Shown in pieces: positions 19,373 through 20,000 of a DNA stretch of 20,000 nt. Origin of the DNA: Chrysomallon squamiferum. Its lineage: Eukaryota > Mollusca > Gastropoda > Neomphalida > Peltospiridae. The stretch covers positions 7,187,219 through 7,207,218 of the forward strand of contig CM022676.1 in assembly GCA_012295275.1 (NCBI GenBank), read 5' to 3'. The notes under the pieces were generated by a model. The model did not search any database. It was not told the origin of the DNA and saw only the letters and a list, made by a program, of their open reading frames with translations. Positions within the stretch are counted from its first letter, which is position 1, and each line of letters starts with the position of its first letter. The position numbers were made by a program, and so were the translations under genes.

Positions 19373-19430
19373 CCTTTTCACCAAAAACAGCTTTTACTTC
19401 TATTATTCTTCACACATATTTTTATATATA

Positions 19431-19449
19431 TTTTTTTTTTTTTTCTCAG
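19431..19449 (+). other. 3' splice acceptor with polypyrimidine tract
   Basis: A run of 14 T followed by CTCAG directly precedes the Ig exon. Splicing at this AG leaves two bases (AT) that complete a codon begun in the previous exon, a phase 1 junction matching the phase 1 donor at the other end. A second in-frame AG ends at 19458 (TTTCGCAG), nine bases downstream, and would remove three residues if used. Confidence 0.88.
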
Positions 19450-19797
19450 ATTTCGCAGGCAGCCAGAAAACCTCGACAATCCGCAAGACGGCCAGCCTGG
19501 GGGGTCAGCAGACTCTGGACTGTACCCTGAAGTTCCCCCACAATGAGCCCGTCCCCTACATCATCCAGTGGAAGAAGGACGGGCTGACCCAGCCCATCTT
19601 CATCAAGTACGACGGCTACCCGGCGCAGATACCCCCTCAGCGCTACCGCAACCGCATCAAGCTGAGCGGGGCCGTGTCACTGCAGGTGAGCAACATCCAG
19701 GCCGAGGACGAGGGCTGGTACGAGTGCAACATCATCTTCATCGACGGCACGGACGAGACGAAGGTCAACGGCTCGTGGATTTATCTGACTGTCCATT
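19450..19797 (+). CDS. tutl: Internal exon encoding the first Ig domain of a turtle/IGSF9-family neuronal adhesion protein (partial gene)
   Basis: Turtle/IGSF9 proteins are single-pass membrane adhesion molecules with five Ig and two fibronectin III domains, acting in dendrite and axon patterning and synapse organisation (family knowledge). Read with codons starting at 19452, the exon gives 115 complete codons forming one Ig domain: B-strand Cys in LDCTL (codon 19521), core Trp in IIQWKK (19569), the family-specific PIFIKYDGYP block, then DEGWYEC with the F-strand Cys at 19725, 68 residues after the first. An N-glycosylation sequon NGS sits in VNGSWIYLTV. YDGYP, GWYEC and NGSW together match turtle/IGSF9 domain 1 better than a generic Ig domain. 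Both flanking introns are phase 1, the usual symmetric class for Ig exons. GC is about 59% and 101 of 115 codons end in G or C, against very AT-rich flanks. The signal peptide exon and the remaining domains lie outside or were not recognised. The family call is strong; which paralogue is unknown. Confidence 0.93.
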
Positions 19798-19803
19798 GTG
19801 AGT
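19798..19803 (+). other. 5' splice donor GTGAGT
   Basis: GTGAGT follows the first base of a codon right after the G-strand residues LTVH. This is a near-consensus donor. It gives phase 1, symmetric with the acceptor side, so the whole domain exon could be duplicated or skipped without shifting frame. Confidence 0.9.
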
Positions 19804-20000
19804 GATTTTTTTAAATGTTTTGAAATTTTTGAAATTTTTAATTTGAATTTTTTTTTTTTTTTTTTGTCTGTTGGTGGTGGTGTTGTTGATGTTGCTGTTG
19901 TTGTTGACAGCACAAAAGAAATGACAGTTAATGCGTTGTAGATTTTTTTTTTTTAACTCTTGAGTGTAAATAACTTTTGAAATTTAAAATTGTGTTGTTT
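19804..20000 (+). other. Start of the intron 3' of the Ig exon
   Basis: Base composition drops at once to AT-rich, T-dominated sequence with T runs at 19848-19865 and 19943-19954 and a GTT-rich stretch near 19870-19905. No further exon is visible before the window ends. Confidence 0.75.

Noticed and set aside
19568-19913. Plus frame 19568-19801 and minus frame 19677-19913
   Set aside because: Both overlap the Ig exon in other frames or on the other strand. The exon frame carries the conserved Cys, Trp and DEGWYEC signature and matching splice sites.

Overview
This is an animal nuclear genome window, most likely from a mollusc and perhaps a gastropod. Almost all of it reads as AT-rich intron packed with microsatellites, poly(T) runs and local tandem arrays. 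The mollusc assignment rests on several decayed copies of an interspersed element carrying a TTTCCCRTTCCARCC core followed by a GGTATGTGCT-like block, an arrangement I associate with molluscan SINEs; it is recall, not a search result. There are no operons, ribosome binding sites, CRISPR arrays or bacterial-style genes.

The only well-supported coding feature is one GC-rich, symmetric phase 1-1 exon at 19450-19797 (+). It encodes a complete immunoglobulin domain that I recognise as the first Ig domain of the turtle/IGSF9 family of neuronal adhesion proteins. Its acceptor and donor are both clear. The upstream 19.4 kb is therefore best read as intron 5' of this exon, although I cannot exclude small exons that I failed to recognise.

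Layout: 1-620 low complexity plus a tRNA-headed SINE fragment; 670-1600 a dimeric tandem array; 1985-2735 a ten-copy tandem array; 2930-3120 a unique island with an overlapping octamer/Sox motif; 3230-5730 homopolymers and microsatellites with a SINE core at 5215; 5760-6640 a repeated homeodomain-type module and a 12-bp GTGAC array; 6640-8820 mostly unique AT-rich sequence with a GATA palindrome next to CCAAT boxes; 8827-8893 a TA/GATA microsatellite; 8981-9053 a decayed copy of part of the Ig exon; 9072-9489 a three-copy array; 9700-9985 the fullest SINE copy; 10733-11800 a 26-bp satellite of about 41 units; 11810-12560 unique; 12905-13700 a CT-expanded satellite; 13690-14060, 14590-15020, 15640-15970 and 16770-17110 less AT-rich islands that could be regulatory DNA; 16150-16740 an eleven-copy array; 17130-18060 five SINE-core-like units around a large ATT/ACT block; 18520-19370 more repeats; then the exon and the start of the next intron.

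The most notable observation is the 73-bp fragment at 8981-9053. It aligns to 71 bp of the Ig exon (19501-19571) at about 80% identity on the same strand, with mostly transitions, two one-base insertions and an in-frame stop: a dead duplicate of the adhesion-domain exon, 10.5 kb upstream of the live one. A second theme is that this intron seems to have generated many unrelated local tandem arrays, each built from its own unit.
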